A DNA stretch of 64,000 nucleotides from CAYNLK01 sp964398055 (GTDB taxonomy: Bacteria > Chloroflexota > Anaerolineae > 4572-78 > J111), in assembly GCA_964398055.1 (NCBI GenBank), contig CAYNLK010000002.1, forward strand, positions 62,001 through 126,000, read 5' to 3'. Under the pieces are notes generated by a model. It was not told the origin of the DNA, did not search any database, and saw nothing but the letters and a program-made list of their open reading frames with translations. Below are positions 49,048 to 57,137 of this stretch, in pieces. Positions within the stretch are counted from its first letter, which is position 1. Every line of letters starts with the position of its first letter. A program made the position numbers and the translations under genes.

Positions 49048-51009
49048 ATGAACAGAGAGGCAAAGCAGCTATCCGGTGCCCCGACGGGAGCCGCCAAACG
49101 ACGAGGCATCCCCATTCTCAGAAATTTTAAAGAAGCCAACATCCTCATTGCGCTGATAATTCTCTGCGCGGTCTTCTACTGGATCAACCCCAGTTTCCTG
49201 ACGCTGTTGAGCGTTCAAATTATGTTCCGCGATGTGGCTGTCTTCGCCCTGTTGGGTATCGGGGTCACGCTGGTCATCATCACTGGCGGCATCGATCTAT
49301 CTTTGGGTTCGATGGTTGCCTTGACCAACATGCTGGTTGCCTGGTTCATGGTCGAACAGGGGTTGGGCATCATCCCGGCCATCCTGGTTGTAATGATCTT
49401 CGCCGGGCTTGTCGGGCTTATGCACGGGATTTTTGTGACAAAGGTGGGCATTCCGCCTTTCATCATTACCCTGGGCACCCTGATTATTGCCCGCGGTATG
49501 GCCGCGGCGATGAAGAAAGGCTGGATCATCTCGGGCCTGCCGGAACAATACCTCTTTATTGGGCAAGGTCAGATTTCGATCTTTCCAACCCAATTTGTTA
49601 TCTTGGTCGTCGTCGCCATCATCGTTGCTTTCATCCTCGACTTTACCATCCTCGGTCGGCATATCTACGCCACCGGCGGCGATATTGAAGCCTCCCGGGT
49701 TTCGGGTATCAACGTAGACCGGGTGCGCATCTACTGTTATATTGCCAGCGGTCTGGCCAGCGGCATCGTCGGCGTTATTATGGCGGCCCGGCTGGGCGCG
49801 GGCAATCCGATTGTGGGCGGGGCTTGGGAGTTGTGGGCCATTGCCGCTTCCGTCATTGGGGGAACCAGCCTGTTTGGCGGCGAGGGCAGCGTGCTGGGAG
49901 TGGTTATCGGCGCGGCTATTATCAGTGTGATGAAGAACGGATTGGTCTTCGCCGGCGTGTCTTCGTACTACCACGATCCAATCCTGGGCTGTGTTCTGGT
50001 CATCGCCGTCACCTACGATGTGATCCGGCGAGGCGACCCAAAGCAGCGCCGGTGGGGCGTAGCGGTGCTGGCGGCCCTATTGGTAGCCATTGCGGCCTCG
50101 CTGTTTTACTTCACCATGTTTGAAAAGGCGGCGCAGCAGCCCACCCGCACCCCGGCGCCGGTGGCAGGGGGAGGTAGTCCGACTGCGGCGGCCACACCCA
50201 CCTCTCTAAAAGTGCTGCCCACGCCCACGCCGGTCCCTCCGCCGCCGACCCCGACCCCTCTGCCGACGCCCACACCGGCGCCAACGCCGGCCGAGACAGC
50301 CGCCGCAGCACCGGCCGAACCCACCCCGCTGCCTGTCACCGATATCATGGTCGATATTCCGGCCGGACCTTTCAGCATGGGCAGCGCTGCCGGCAAGGAG
50401 AATGAAGCTCCACCCCACGAGGTCGATTTGCCCGCCTTCCAGATCGATAAGTTCGAGGTTACCAACGCCGATTTCGCTCAATTTGTGCAGGCTACCGGTT
50501 ACCAAACCGACGCCGAGAAAGAGGGTCGCAGCAAGAATTGGCAGAGCGCCGCCGAGGGCAAGGACAATCACCCAGTGGTCTTTGTGAGTTGGAATGATGC
50601 CGCCGCTTATTGCGCCTGGGTGGGCAAGCGACTGCCCGGTGAGGCCGAATGGGAGAAGGCGGCCCGGGGTACGGATGGGCGAAGCTATCCCTGGGGGGAT
50701 GAGTGGGACCCGGCCAAAGCCAACGTCAAGGAGACCGGCTTGCGCGGTACGGCGGTGGTCGGCAGCTTTGGGGCTGGCGCCAGTCCCTACGGCGTCGAGG
50801 ATATGGCCGGCAACGTTTGGGAGTGGACGGCCGATTGGTATGAAGCCTATCCTGGCAGCAGCTATCAGTCGGATTACTTTGGGCAAAAATTCAGGGTATT
50901 ACGCGGCGGCGGTTGGTTTGAAGAGGCCGAATCGGTCCGCACGACCGCTCGCAATGCCAATAGTGACATTGCCGCCAATGACGATATTGGCTTTCGCTGT
51001 GCCCGCTAG
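49048..51009 (+). CDS. RbsC-type sugar permease fused to an extracellular FGE/SUMF1-like domain
   Basis: 653 residues from ATG 49048 (AAGGAG upstream). Residues about 20-335 are a ribose/multiple-sugar permease (BPD_transp_2) with GIGVTLVIITGGIDLSLGS and the ATPase-contact region YATGGDIEASRVSGIN. An added membrane segment (about 333-356) would take the chain outside. A Pro/Thr linker (about 364-431) then leads to a SUMF1/formylglycine-generating-enzyme fold (432-653: IPAGPFSMGS, PVVFVSWNDAAAYCAWVGKRLPGEAEWEKAARG, GNVWEWTADW, RVLRGGGWF, GFRCAR). The catalytic cysteine pair of true FGE is missing, so it is more likely a binding domain. Such a fusion is not known to me. Confidence 0.88.
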   Translation: MNREAKQLSGAPTGAAKRRGIPILRNFKEANILIALIILCAVFYWINPSFLTLLSVQIMFRDVAVFALLGIGVTLVIITGGIDLSLGSMVALTNMLVAWFMVEQGLGIIPAILVVMIFAGLVGLMHGIFVTKVGIPPFIITLGTLIIARGMAAAMKKGWIISGLPEQYLFIGQGQISIFPTQFVILVVVAIIVAFILDFTILGRHIYATGGDIEASRVSGINVDRVRIYCYIASGLASGIVGVIMAARLGAGNPIVGGAWELWAIAASVIGGTSLFGGEGSVLGVVIGAAIISVMKNGLVFAGVSSYYHDPILGCVLVIAVTYDVIRRGDPKQRRWGVAVLAALLVAIAASLFYFTMFEKAAQQPTRTPAPVAGGGSPTAAATPTSLKVLPTPTPVPPPPTPTPLPTPTPAPTPAETAAAAPAEPTPLPVTDIMVDIPAGPFSMGSAAGKENEAPPHEVDLPAFQIDKFEVTNADFAQFVQATGYQTDAEKEGRSKNWQSAAEGKDNHPVVFVSWNDAAAYCAWVGKRLPGEAEWEKAARGTDGRSYPWGDEWDPAKANVKETGLRGTAVVGSFGAGASPYGVEDMAGNVWEWTADWYEAYPGSSYQSDYFGQKFRVLRGGGWFEEAESVRTTARNANSDIAANDDIGFRCAR

Positions 51010-51016
51010 AAGCAAA

Positions 51017-51169
51017 GTAACTATTCACCTTGCGCGACTAAAGTCGCACTTGCAGGGCTAAAGACCGGCTGTCCGCCTGCGCGGACAGGAAAAAACTCGA
51101 CCGCGTAGGCGGTCGACCGGCTTTAGCCTTGGAGGAGCGATTTCAATCGCTAATAAGGTGAATAGTTAC
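51017..51169. mobile_element. 153-bp MITE with 15-bp perfect ends and 8-bp target duplication
   Basis: The ends GTAACTATTCACCTT and AAGGTGAATAGTTAC are perfect inverted repeats, flanked directly by GAAGCAAA on both sides (51009-51016 and 51170-51177). Inner dyads include GGCTAAAGACCGGCT/GCCGGCTTTAGCC. Ends starting GTAA plus an 8-bp duplication resemble IS66-type elements. The duplicated octamer starts with the last base of the permease-fusion stop codon. Confidence 0.88.
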
Positions 51170-51177
51170 GAAGCAAA

Positions 51178-51288
51178 TTCCCAACAGCGTCTATCAGGAA
51201 AGGAGGGATGTCTATAGAGGAAGATGAAAGATGCAAAATTCTTTGCTGATGGCAAAATAGTCAGTATTAAATATTAGGGAGGAAAAAA
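51178..51288. other. Leader of the LysM-tandem binding-protein gene
   Basis: It holds two purine-rich ribosome-site-like stretches, an AAAGGAGGG near 51200 with a short frame after it, and AGGGAGG 7 nt before the actual ATG. A weak promoter candidate is TTGCTG (51244-51249), 16 nt, TATTAA near 51266. Confidence 0.35.
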
Positions 51289-53427
51289 ATGAAGAAGTTC
51301 TTTAGTTTAATTTTGCTCATTACTCTGCTGACCGCGCTAGTGTCAGCTGCTTCTGCGGCGCCGCCGGCGCAGGAAGGCCAGGAATATATCGTCTCGGCGG
51401 ACGACTGGTTGTCGAAGTTGGCCGAGAAGTACCTGGGCAATGTGCTGGCTTACCCGGCTATCGTTGAAGCCACCAACAACAAGCACGCTGAGGACGCCAG
51501 CTTTGCTGTGATTACCAACCCGAACTTGATCGAGCCTGGCTGGAAGCTCTGGATCCCCAGCGCCGAAGAAGCCGCGGCCTATATGGGCGGGGCTGTACCC
51601 GCCGGGATCAAGGTGGCGGTGATCGGGAAATCGGTGCATCCGTACTGGGCGAATGTGGAGAAAGGGGTGCAGGATGCGGCGGTCAAGCTAGGGGTGCAGG
51701 CGGACTTCTTTGTGCCAACGAGGGAGGATGTGGCGGCCCAGATCAGCACGATGGAGGGCTACATTGCCCAGGGGTATGATGGGATTGCCGTCGCTCCGTC
51801 TGATCCGAAGGCGATGGAAGCGACGATCAAGGCGGCGATGGATGCGGGCATTCCGGTGATCACGTTGGATACGGATGCGCCGGAGAGCGTCCGGCTGGCC
51901 TATGTCGGCACCAGCAACAAGGCGGCCGGGGTGGTGGCGGGTCAAGAGATGGCCAAATTGCTGCCAGAGGGAGGCAAGGTGGCGTTTGGGACCGGTTCGT
52001 TGACGGCGTTGAACTCGCTGGAGCGGATGGAAGGCTTCCGGGAAGGAATGGGAGCGGCCATCACGGTGGTTGAGCCGGTCAACAACGACAAGGAAGACTC
52101 GGCGACGGCGTTGGAGTTGGCGAATGCGACGCTGGTGGCCAACCCGGACCTGGCCGGGGCGTTTGGGGTGTATGCCTACAACGGACCGGCCTGGGCTCAG
52201 GCGGTGAAGGAGCAGAACAAGGCGGGGCAGGTGAAGATCGTCTGCTTTGACGCCACCGATGAGCACATTGGCTTTCTGAAAGAAGGAGTGATCGATGTGC
52301 TGGTAGCCCAGCGGGAGTACTTCCAGGGCTACAAGAGCGTTGAATTGCTGACGCTGATGGCGCAGAAGGGCATCGAGGCGGGCATGGCGGAGTATGGGGT
52401 GCCGGCGGACAAGGTTGTCGACACCGGGGTGGATGTGGTCACCCTGGCCAATCTGGCCGAGTACGACGCCACCCTCACCCAACTGGGCATCCCCCATACC
52501 TGGTCGGCTGGTCCGGCGGCGGTAAAGGTGGCGGTGATCGGGAAATCGGTGCATCCGTACTGGGCGAATGTGGAGAAAGGGGTGCAGGATGCGGCGGTCA
52601 AGCTAGGGGTGCAGGCGGACTTCTTTGTGCCAACGAGGGAGGATGTGGCGGCCCAGATCAGCACGATGGAGGGCTACATTGCCCAGGGGTATGATGGGAT
52701 TGCCGTCGCTCCGTCTGATCCGAAGGCGATGGAAGCGACGATCAAGGCGGCGATGGATGCGGGCATTCCGGTGATCACGTTGGATACGGATGCGCCGGAG
52801 AGCGTCCGGCTGGCCTATGTCGGCACCAGCAACAAGGCGGCCGGGGTGGTGGCGGGTCAAGAGATGGCCAAATTGCTGCCAGAGGGAGGCAAGGTGGCGT
52901 TTGGGACCGGTTCGTTGACGGCGTTGAACTCGCTGGAGCGGATGGAAGGCTTCCGGGAAGGAATGGGAGCGGCCATCACGGTGGTTGAGCCGGTCAACAA
53001 CGACAAGGAAGACTCGGCGACGGCGTTGGAGTTGGCGAATGCGACGCTGGTGGCCAACCCGGACCTGGCCGGGGCGTTTGGGGTGTATGCCTACAACGGA
53101 CCGGCCTGGGCTCAGGCGGTGAAGGAGCAGAACAAGGCGGGGCAGGTGAAGATCGTCTGCTTTGACGCCACCGATGAGCACATTGGCTTTCTGAAAGAAG
53201 GAGTGATCGATGTGCTGGTAGCCCAGCGGGAGTACTTCCAGGGCTACAAGAGCGTTGAATTGCTGACGCTGATGGCGCAGAAGGGCATCGAGGCGGGCAT
53301 GGCGGAGTATGGGGTGCCGGCGGACAAGGTTGTCGACACCGGGGTGGATGTGGTCACCCTGGCCAATCTGGCCGAGTACGACGCCACCCTCACCCAACTG
53401 GGCATCCCCCATACCTGGACGCCCTAG
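51289..53427 (+). CDS. LysM-fused sugar-binding protein with two identical periplasmic-binding domains
   Basis: 712 residues: Sec signal peptide (about 1-23), LysM (about 31-91), then two PBP type-1 (ribose/galactose-binding-like) domains, 108-405 and 413-710, joined by SAGPAAV. The two domains are identical in every residue, and the DNA (51610-52503 and 52525-53418, 894 bp each) appears identical too, offset 915 bp. Each begins KVAVIGKSVHPYWANVEKGV and includes the sugar-site FDATDEH and GTSNKAAGVVAGQEM regions. Codon use in the repeated unit (many GCG, GGG) differs from the LysM part (GCC). It partners the RbsC-like fusion and the ATPase on either side. Recent tandem duplication, gene conversion, or assembly error could explain the identity. 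Confidence 0.9.
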   Translation: MKKFFSLILLITLLTALVSAASAAPPAQEGQEYIVSADDWLSKLAEKYLGNVLAYPAIVEATNNKHAEDASFAVITNPNLIEPGWKLWIPSAEEAAAYMGGAVPAGIKVAVIGKSVHPYWANVEKGVQDAAVKLGVQADFFVPTREDVAAQISTMEGYIAQGYDGIAVAPSDPKAMEATIKAAMDAGIPVITLDTDAPESVRLAYVGTSNKAAGVVAGQEMAKLLPEGGKVAFGTGSLTALNSLERMEGFREGMGAAITVVEPVNNDKEDSATALELANATLVANPDLAGAFGVYAYNGPAWAQAVKEQNKAGQVKIVCFDATDEHIGFLKEGVIDVLVAQREYFQGYKSVELLTLMAQKGIEAGMAEYGVPADKVVDTGVDVVTLANLAEYDATLTQLGIPHTWSAGPAAVKVAVIGKSVHPYWANVEKGVQDAAVKLGVQADFFVPTREDVAAQISTMEGYIAQGYDGIAVAPSDPKAMEATIKAAMDAGIPVITLDTDAPESVRLAYVGTSNKAAGVVAGQEMAKLLPEGGKVAFGTGSLTALNSLERMEGFREGMGAAITVVEPVNNDKEDSATALELANATLVANPDLAGAFGVYAYNGPAWAQAVKEQNKAGQVKIVCFDATDEHIGFLKEGVIDVLVAQREYFQGYKSVELLTLMAQKGIEAGMAEYGVPADKVVDTGVDVVTLANLAEYDATLTQLGIPHTWTP
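51610..52503 (+). repeat. 894-bp direct repeat, unit 1
   Basis: Encodes PBP domain 1 of the LysM-tandem binding protein. I read no difference from unit 2 at 52525-53418. Unrelated reading frames inside it recur at exactly +915 bp, which supports identity at nucleotide level. Confidence 0.88.
52525..53418 (+). repeat. 894-bp direct repeat, unit 2
   Basis: Second unit, in frame after a 21-bp linker. It ends 9 bp before the end of the gene. Confidence 0.88.
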
Positions 53428-53483
53428 TAAGTGTCTCATTTTGTCGGCTCTTTGGGAATTTCTGGGGGTGATCTCAAGATCTC

Positions 53484-53511
53484 GTAGGGGCGGACGGCCG
53501 TCCGCCCCTAC
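53484..53511. repeat. 28-bp perfect palindrome
   Basis: GTAGGGGCGGACGG followed by its exact complement. Without a T tract it is a REP-like element more than a terminator. It lies between the binding protein and ATPase genes. Confidence 0.75.
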
Positions 53512-53560
53512 ATATGTATGATGGTATGGCCCGGAGAATCCTGAAGATACATTTGTATTG

Positions 53561-53586
53561 CCAGGGCGAGCAGTCGCTCGCCCTGG
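53561..53586. repeat. Hairpin CCAGGGCGAGC, 4-nt loop
   Basis: 11-bp perfect stem with loop AGTC, 92 bp before the ATPase start. With the palindrome at 53484 it makes a structured 250-bp spacer, likely lowering ATPase expression relative to the binding protein. Confidence 0.65.
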
Positions 53587-53678
53587 GGGGTCATTTAACG
53601 TTGACCCTTCATCATCACAGAACCCCAAAACTTCTTGGGCTTGGACAGTGCCCGGCATCTGGCAGGAGGTAGAATTTA

Positions 53679-54446
53679 ATGGAAATTCAGCCGTTGGTGG
53701 AAATGCGAGCTATCCGCAAAAACTTTGGCGCGGTCCAAGCCTTGAAAGGGGTTGACCTTATCCTCAATCCCAACGAGGTGCTGGGGTTGGTGGGAGACAA
53801 TGCGGCCGGTAAATCAACTTTGATGAAAATTCTGAGCGGGGCCTACGTGGCCGATGAAGGGGATATCTTCCTGGCAGGACGCAAAGTCCACATTACCAAA
53901 CCGGACGACTCCAGACACCTGGGCATCGAGATGGTCTATCAGGATTTTGCCCTGGCCGGCAACATCGACGTAGCCGGCAACATCTTTCTGGGCCGGGAAC
54001 TGACCCCCCGGGGAATAGGCAAACTCCTGCGCGTGCTCGACCGGCGGCGCATGAATGCCGAAGCCCGGCAGCTCCTGAGCAAATTGAGGATTGAGATCGA
54101 GTCGGTCCGGCAAAGAGTTGACGAGCTTTCCGGTGGTCAGCGCCAGGCTGTGGCCATCGGGCGGGCCACCGCTTTCAACGCCAAGGTTGTGATTATGGAC
54201 GAGCCGACCGCCAGTTTGTCGGTAGCAGCGATCGAGAAAGTATTAGATCTGATCAAGCAATTGAAGGAACACCAGGTCTCGGTTATCATCATTAGCCACA
54301 GACTGGAAGATATCCTGAGCGTCAGTGATCAGGTGATGGTGTTGCGGTTGGGCCGACGGGTAGGCTACATGCGCAATGTCGGGCTGACCAAGGATGACTT
54401 GGTGGCCTACATGGTCGGAGCCAGAGACGACTTTTCAGAGAACTAA
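53679..54446 (+). CDS. Single-domain sugar ABC transporter ATPase (FrcA-like)
   Basis: 255 residues. Walker A GDNAAGKST (the usual third residue pair GA is AA), Q-loop MVYQDF, signature LSGGQRQ, Walker B VVIMDEPT and H-loop SHR. It has one nucleotide-binding domain, unlike RbsA/MglA, which carry two, so it should dimerise. ATG 53679 follows AGGAGGT. It completes the ribose-type importer with the permease-SUMF1 fusion and LysM-tandem binding protein. It is unlikely to serve the MalFG importers. Confidence 0.92.
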   Translation: MEIQPLVEMRAIRKNFGAVQALKGVDLILNPNEVLGLVGDNAAGKSTLMKILSGAYVADEGDIFLAGRKVHITKPDDSRHLGIEMVYQDFALAGNIDVAGNIFLGRELTPRGIGKLLRVLDRRRMNAEARQLLSKLRIEIESVRQRVDELSGGQRQAVAIGRATAFNAKVVIMDEPTASLSVAAIEKVLDLIKQLKEHQVSVIIISHRLEDILSVSDQVMVLRLGRRVGYMRNVGLTKDDLVAYMVGARDDFSEN

Positions 54447-54467
54447 GAATTGTGTTAGAATGATCGA

Positions 54468-55634
54468 ATGACAATTCAGCCTAACATGATCGGCCAGTAT
54501 GGCCCCTGGGCCGCGGCGATTGTTGGGGATGAGCCGGCCAGACTCTCGTTCCGGCAACCGCAGTGGACCGAGGTGGAGCCGTGGCGAGCGGTCGCCCGAC
54601 CGCGTGTATTCGATTGCCTGGTCCAACCCGATACCGGCGCACTGCCGCAAGTCACCGTCCGGCGGCAATTCATTTACGATGATCTCCACATCGAACAACT
54701 CTCCTGGCAGTTGCCTTACGGCCCACCCACCGCGGCCGTTTTTCTCAAGCCGGCCGGGGCCAGCGGTAAACTGCCCGGCGTGCTGGCCCTGCACGATCAC
54801 GCCCTCAACAAATATTTTGGGGCGGCTAAAATAACCCAAACCGGCCCGAAGGGACATCCGATGATGGTCGACCACCAGCAGCAATATTATGGCGGCGTCG
54901 CCTGGGCCAATGAGCTGGCTAAGCGCGGCTACGCTGTCCTGGCGCCTGATGCTTTCCCCTTTGCCAGCCGCCGCGTCCGGTTGGAATACATTCCGGCCGA
55001 GATTCGAGCGGAGTTGGCCGAAACCGACCTGGAGACAATCGAGGAAATCGAAGCCTATAATCGCTGGGCCGCCGAGCACGAGTCGATCATGGCCAAATCG
55101 CTCTTTTGCGCCGGCACCACCTGGCCAGGCGTTTTTCTGGCCGAGGACCAGCGAGCGCTGGACGTGCTCTGTAGCCGACCTGAGGTCGATGCTGATCGGA
55201 TTGGCTGCGCCGGGTTGTCGGGCGGGGGGATGCGGACCGTTTTTCTGGCCGGCCTGGATGAGCGCATTCGCTGTGCCGTTTGCGTGGGCATGATGACCAC
55301 CTGGCGTGACTTCCTGCTGTACAAATGTTACACCCATACCTGGATGGTCTACGTGCCGCTCCTGCCGCGCAACCTGGATTACCCGGAAATTCTGGGGTTG
55401 CGAGCGCCGCGGCCAACTTTAGTCCTCAACGATAGCGACGACGAGTTGTTCACTTTGCCCGAAATGAAGCGGGCCGCCCGGATTTTGCAGGAGGTCTATG
55501 ACAAAGCCAGGGCCGGGCAGTGTTATCGTTGTTCGTTTTATCCCGGCCCGCACAAATTTGATCTGGCCATGCAAGCCGAAGCTTTTGATTGGTTTGACCA
55601 GTGGTTGAAAAATACAGTGAACAGTGAACAGTGA
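54468..55634 (+). CDS. Alpha/beta hydrolase (dienelactone hydrolase / acetyl-esterase-like)
   Basis: 388 residues, no signal peptide. The nucleophile elbow is GLSGGG (Ser about 247), the acid is in LNDSDDELF, and the histidine is in PGPHKFD near the C-terminus. PGVLALHDH forms the oxyanion region. Related proteins (Abhydrolase_7/DLH group) often remove acetyl or other acyl groups from sugars. It lies 21 bp after the ATPase gene. The last six residues and stop are encoded by the start of an STRR array, so the native C-terminus may have been trimmed. Confidence 0.82.
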   Translation: MTIQPNMIGQYGPWAAAIVGDEPARLSFRQPQWTEVEPWRAVARPRVFDCLVQPDTGALPQVTVRRQFIYDDLHIEQLSWQLPYGPPTAAVFLKPAGASGKLPGVLALHDHALNKYFGAAKITQTGPKGHPMMVDHQQQYYGGVAWANELAKRGYAVLAPDAFPFASRRVRLEYIPAEIRAELAETDLETIEEIEAYNRWAAEHESIMAKSLFCAGTTWPGVFLAEDQRALDVLCSRPEVDADRIGCAGLSGGGMRTVFLAGLDERIRCAVCVGMMTTWRDFLLYKCYTHTWMVYVPLLPRNLDYPEILGLRAPRPTLVLNDSDDELFTLPEMKRAARILQEVYDKARAGQCYRCSFYPGPHKFDLAMQAEAFDWFDQWLKNTVNSEQ

Positions 55635-55774
55635 ACAGTGATCAGTAACCATGTACTACTGACTACTGACTACTGACTACTGAAAACTGACCACTGATAA
55701 CTGATAACTGATAACTGATAACTGATAACTGATAACTGACCACTGATAACTGAAAACTGACCACTGATAACTAT
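55614..55774. repeat. Long heptameric STRR array (about 160 bp)
   Basis: Successive blocks of heptamers ACAGTGA (x4), CTGACTA (several) and ACTGATA (about ten) run from inside the hydrolase's last codons to 15 bp before the ATG of the next gene. It is the largest array in the window and likely varies in copy number. Confidence 0.85.
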
Positions 55775-55789
55775 TTTCGAGGAGGAGCT

Positions 55790-56791
55790 ATGAGTGACAA
55801 AATCCGTTGGGGTATATTATCCACCGCCAAGATCAATGATGCTTTGATTGAGCCGATTCGGCGGGCCGGTCGGAGCGAATTGGCGGCGGTGGCCAGCCGT
55901 AACCAGGCCAAAGCCGAAGCGTACGCCCGGGAAAAGGGCATTCCCAAAGCCTATTACAGTTATGAAGCCCTGCTGGCCGACCCGCAGATCGACGCGATCT
56001 ACAACCCGTTGCCCAACACCCTCCACGCCGAATGGACCATCAAGGCGGCGGAGGCCGGCAAACACGTGCTGTGCGAAAAACCTTTGGTTCCCACCCTGGC
56101 CGAGCTAGATCAGGTCGAAGCCGCGGCCAGGGCCAACCAGATTACGGTCTTTGAAGCCTTTATGTATTTGCACCATCCCCAAACCCTCAAGGTCAAAGAG
56201 ATGATCCGCTCCGGCCAACTGGGCGATCTGCAGTTGGTCAATAGCTGGTTTGGTTATTACCTGCCGCCGGCGGATAGCGCCAATATTCGCCTTCAACCCG
56301 ACCTGGCCGGCGGCTCGCTGTGGGATGTAGGCGTTTACCCCAACAGTCTGGCGATCACGATGGTGGGCGCCGGCGCGCCTGTGGAGGTGTGGGCCAGCCA
56401 ACTCAAGGGCGAAACCGGCGTCGATGTGTCGATGGCGGCCCAATTGAAATTCGCCACCGGCGCAACGGCTCAGATTTCGTCCGGTTTCCGCTCGGCCTTC
56501 CGGGAAGGCGTCCATATTACCGGCAGCGAGGGCCGGGTCTGGTTTGGCGAGCCGTGGAAACCGCACCTGTCGGGCCGGGGTACTGACATTCTCTTCGTCG
56601 CCAAGAGCGGCCGGGAGGAGACAATTCACATTCCCCACAGCGACCCTTACCAACACGAGGTGGAAGCCATGGAAGCCTGCATCTTGGATGGGGCCGAGCC
56701 GGTGGTGCCGCTCAGCCACAGCCGGGACTTCCTGCGCAGCATCCTGGCCATCTACGAGTCCGCAGAGACGGGGCGGGTGGTAGTGTTGTAA
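55790..56791 (+). CDS. Gfo/Idh/MocA family oxidoreductase (dihydrodiol/glucose-fructose oxidoreductase-like)
   Basis: 333 residues, with GAGGAGG 5 nt before ATG. N-terminus WGILSTAKI in place of the usual GxGxxG-type loop, then NPLPNTLHAEWTIKA, CEKPL with conserved lysine near 95, and GGSLWDVGVYPNS. This marks the dihydrodiol dehydrogenase / glucose-fructose oxidoreductase branch. It uses NAD(P) on a sugar-like substrate. It ends the plus-strand importer island. Confidence 0.9.
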   Translation: MSDKIRWGILSTAKINDALIEPIRRAGRSELAAVASRNQAKAEAYAREKGIPKAYYSYEALLADPQIDAIYNPLPNTLHAEWTIKAAEAGKHVLCEKPLVPTLAELDQVEAAARANQITVFEAFMYLHHPQTLKVKEMIRSGQLGDLQLVNSWFGYYLPPADSANIRLQPDLAGGSLWDVGVYPNSLAITMVGAGAPVEVWASQLKGETGVDVSMAAQLKFATGATAQISSGFRSAFREGVHITGSEGRVWFGEPWKPHLSGRGTDILFVAKSGREETIHIPHSDPYQHEVEAMEACILDGAEPVVPLSHSRDFLRSILAIYESAETGRVVVL

Positions 56792-56810
56792 AGACAGTTA
56801 TAATTTATAA

Positions 56811-56839
56811 TTGATTATCCTCTCCGGTTGTGTTACAAT
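56811..56839 (+). promoter_or_regulatory. Candidate promoter before the restriction locus
   Basis: TTGATT (56811-56816), 17 nt, TACAAT (56834-56839). The predicted start point falls at the beginning of the hairpin at 56843. Confidence 0.5.
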
Positions 56840-56842
56840 TGC

Positions 56843-56869
56843 GAACGGACTTCTGTCCGTTCTTTTTTT
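56843..56869 (+). terminator. Rho-independent terminator or attenuator
   Basis: GAACGGAC-TTCT-GTCCGTTC followed by seven T. It can end the Gfo/Idh transcript. Because a promoter lies immediately upstream, it could also attenuate the restriction genes downstream. Confidence 0.85.
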
Positions 56870-56893
56870 AGATCGGAAGGAATAGTAAGAGTA

Positions 56894-57037
56894 ATGGCTA
56901 TTCAACAGCTTCAATTCCCGTGGGCTCGAGAGGCGCTACTGCCGTCACGTCCTGATTTGCCTTATGAGATCAGACTAACAAAATTATTGGCAAGTGAGCT
57001 GGATTTTCACGGTAAAGATAGCAGTTATGGCACGTAA
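56894..57037 (+). pseudogene. Possible N-terminal stump of a DNA methyltransferase
   Basis: 47 codons ending ...SELDFHGKDSSYGT-stop. This resembles the start of N4/N6-type site-specific methyltransferases, where a similar segment (D.. .. ..SYxTHxxHxYPAKF) precedes the SAM motif. Everything after is absent. It overlaps the next 36-codon frame, which runs into the restriction gene. The match is short and the call is tentative. A free-standing small protein is the alternative. Confidence 0.4.
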
Positions 57038-57137
57038 GAACACCCACCCCAGCTCACAAATTGAAAAGAGAATGCATGAAGAGTATGTCATTGGGTTATA
57101 CAAACCTCAGTCTGATCCCAGGAACCAAATTTTATGA
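57027..57137 (+). CDS. Small basic ORF (36 aa) overlapping the restriction gene start
   Basis: ATG 57027 to TGA 57137 encodes MARKNTHPSSQIEKRMHEEY-type sequence, charged and without recognised family. The stop overlaps the restriction gene ATG by 4 bases (ATGA), so it may coordinate translation or be a leftover of the deleted methyltransferase gene's end. Confidence 0.35.
   Translation: MARKNTHPSSQIEKRMHEEYVIGLYKPQSDPRNQIL

Noticed and set aside
51688..53658. Minus-strand frames across the binding-protein repeat
   Set aside because: Antisense shadows. Useful only because their exact recurrence at +915 bp confirms the repeat.
53558..53755. Small plus-strand frame before the ATPase gene
   Set aside because: Covers the structured spacer and overlaps the ATPase in another frame; no ribosome site.
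55614..55774. Possible CRISPR array
   Set aside because: Unit length is 7 with no spacers; it is a short tandem repeat array and no cas genes are present.
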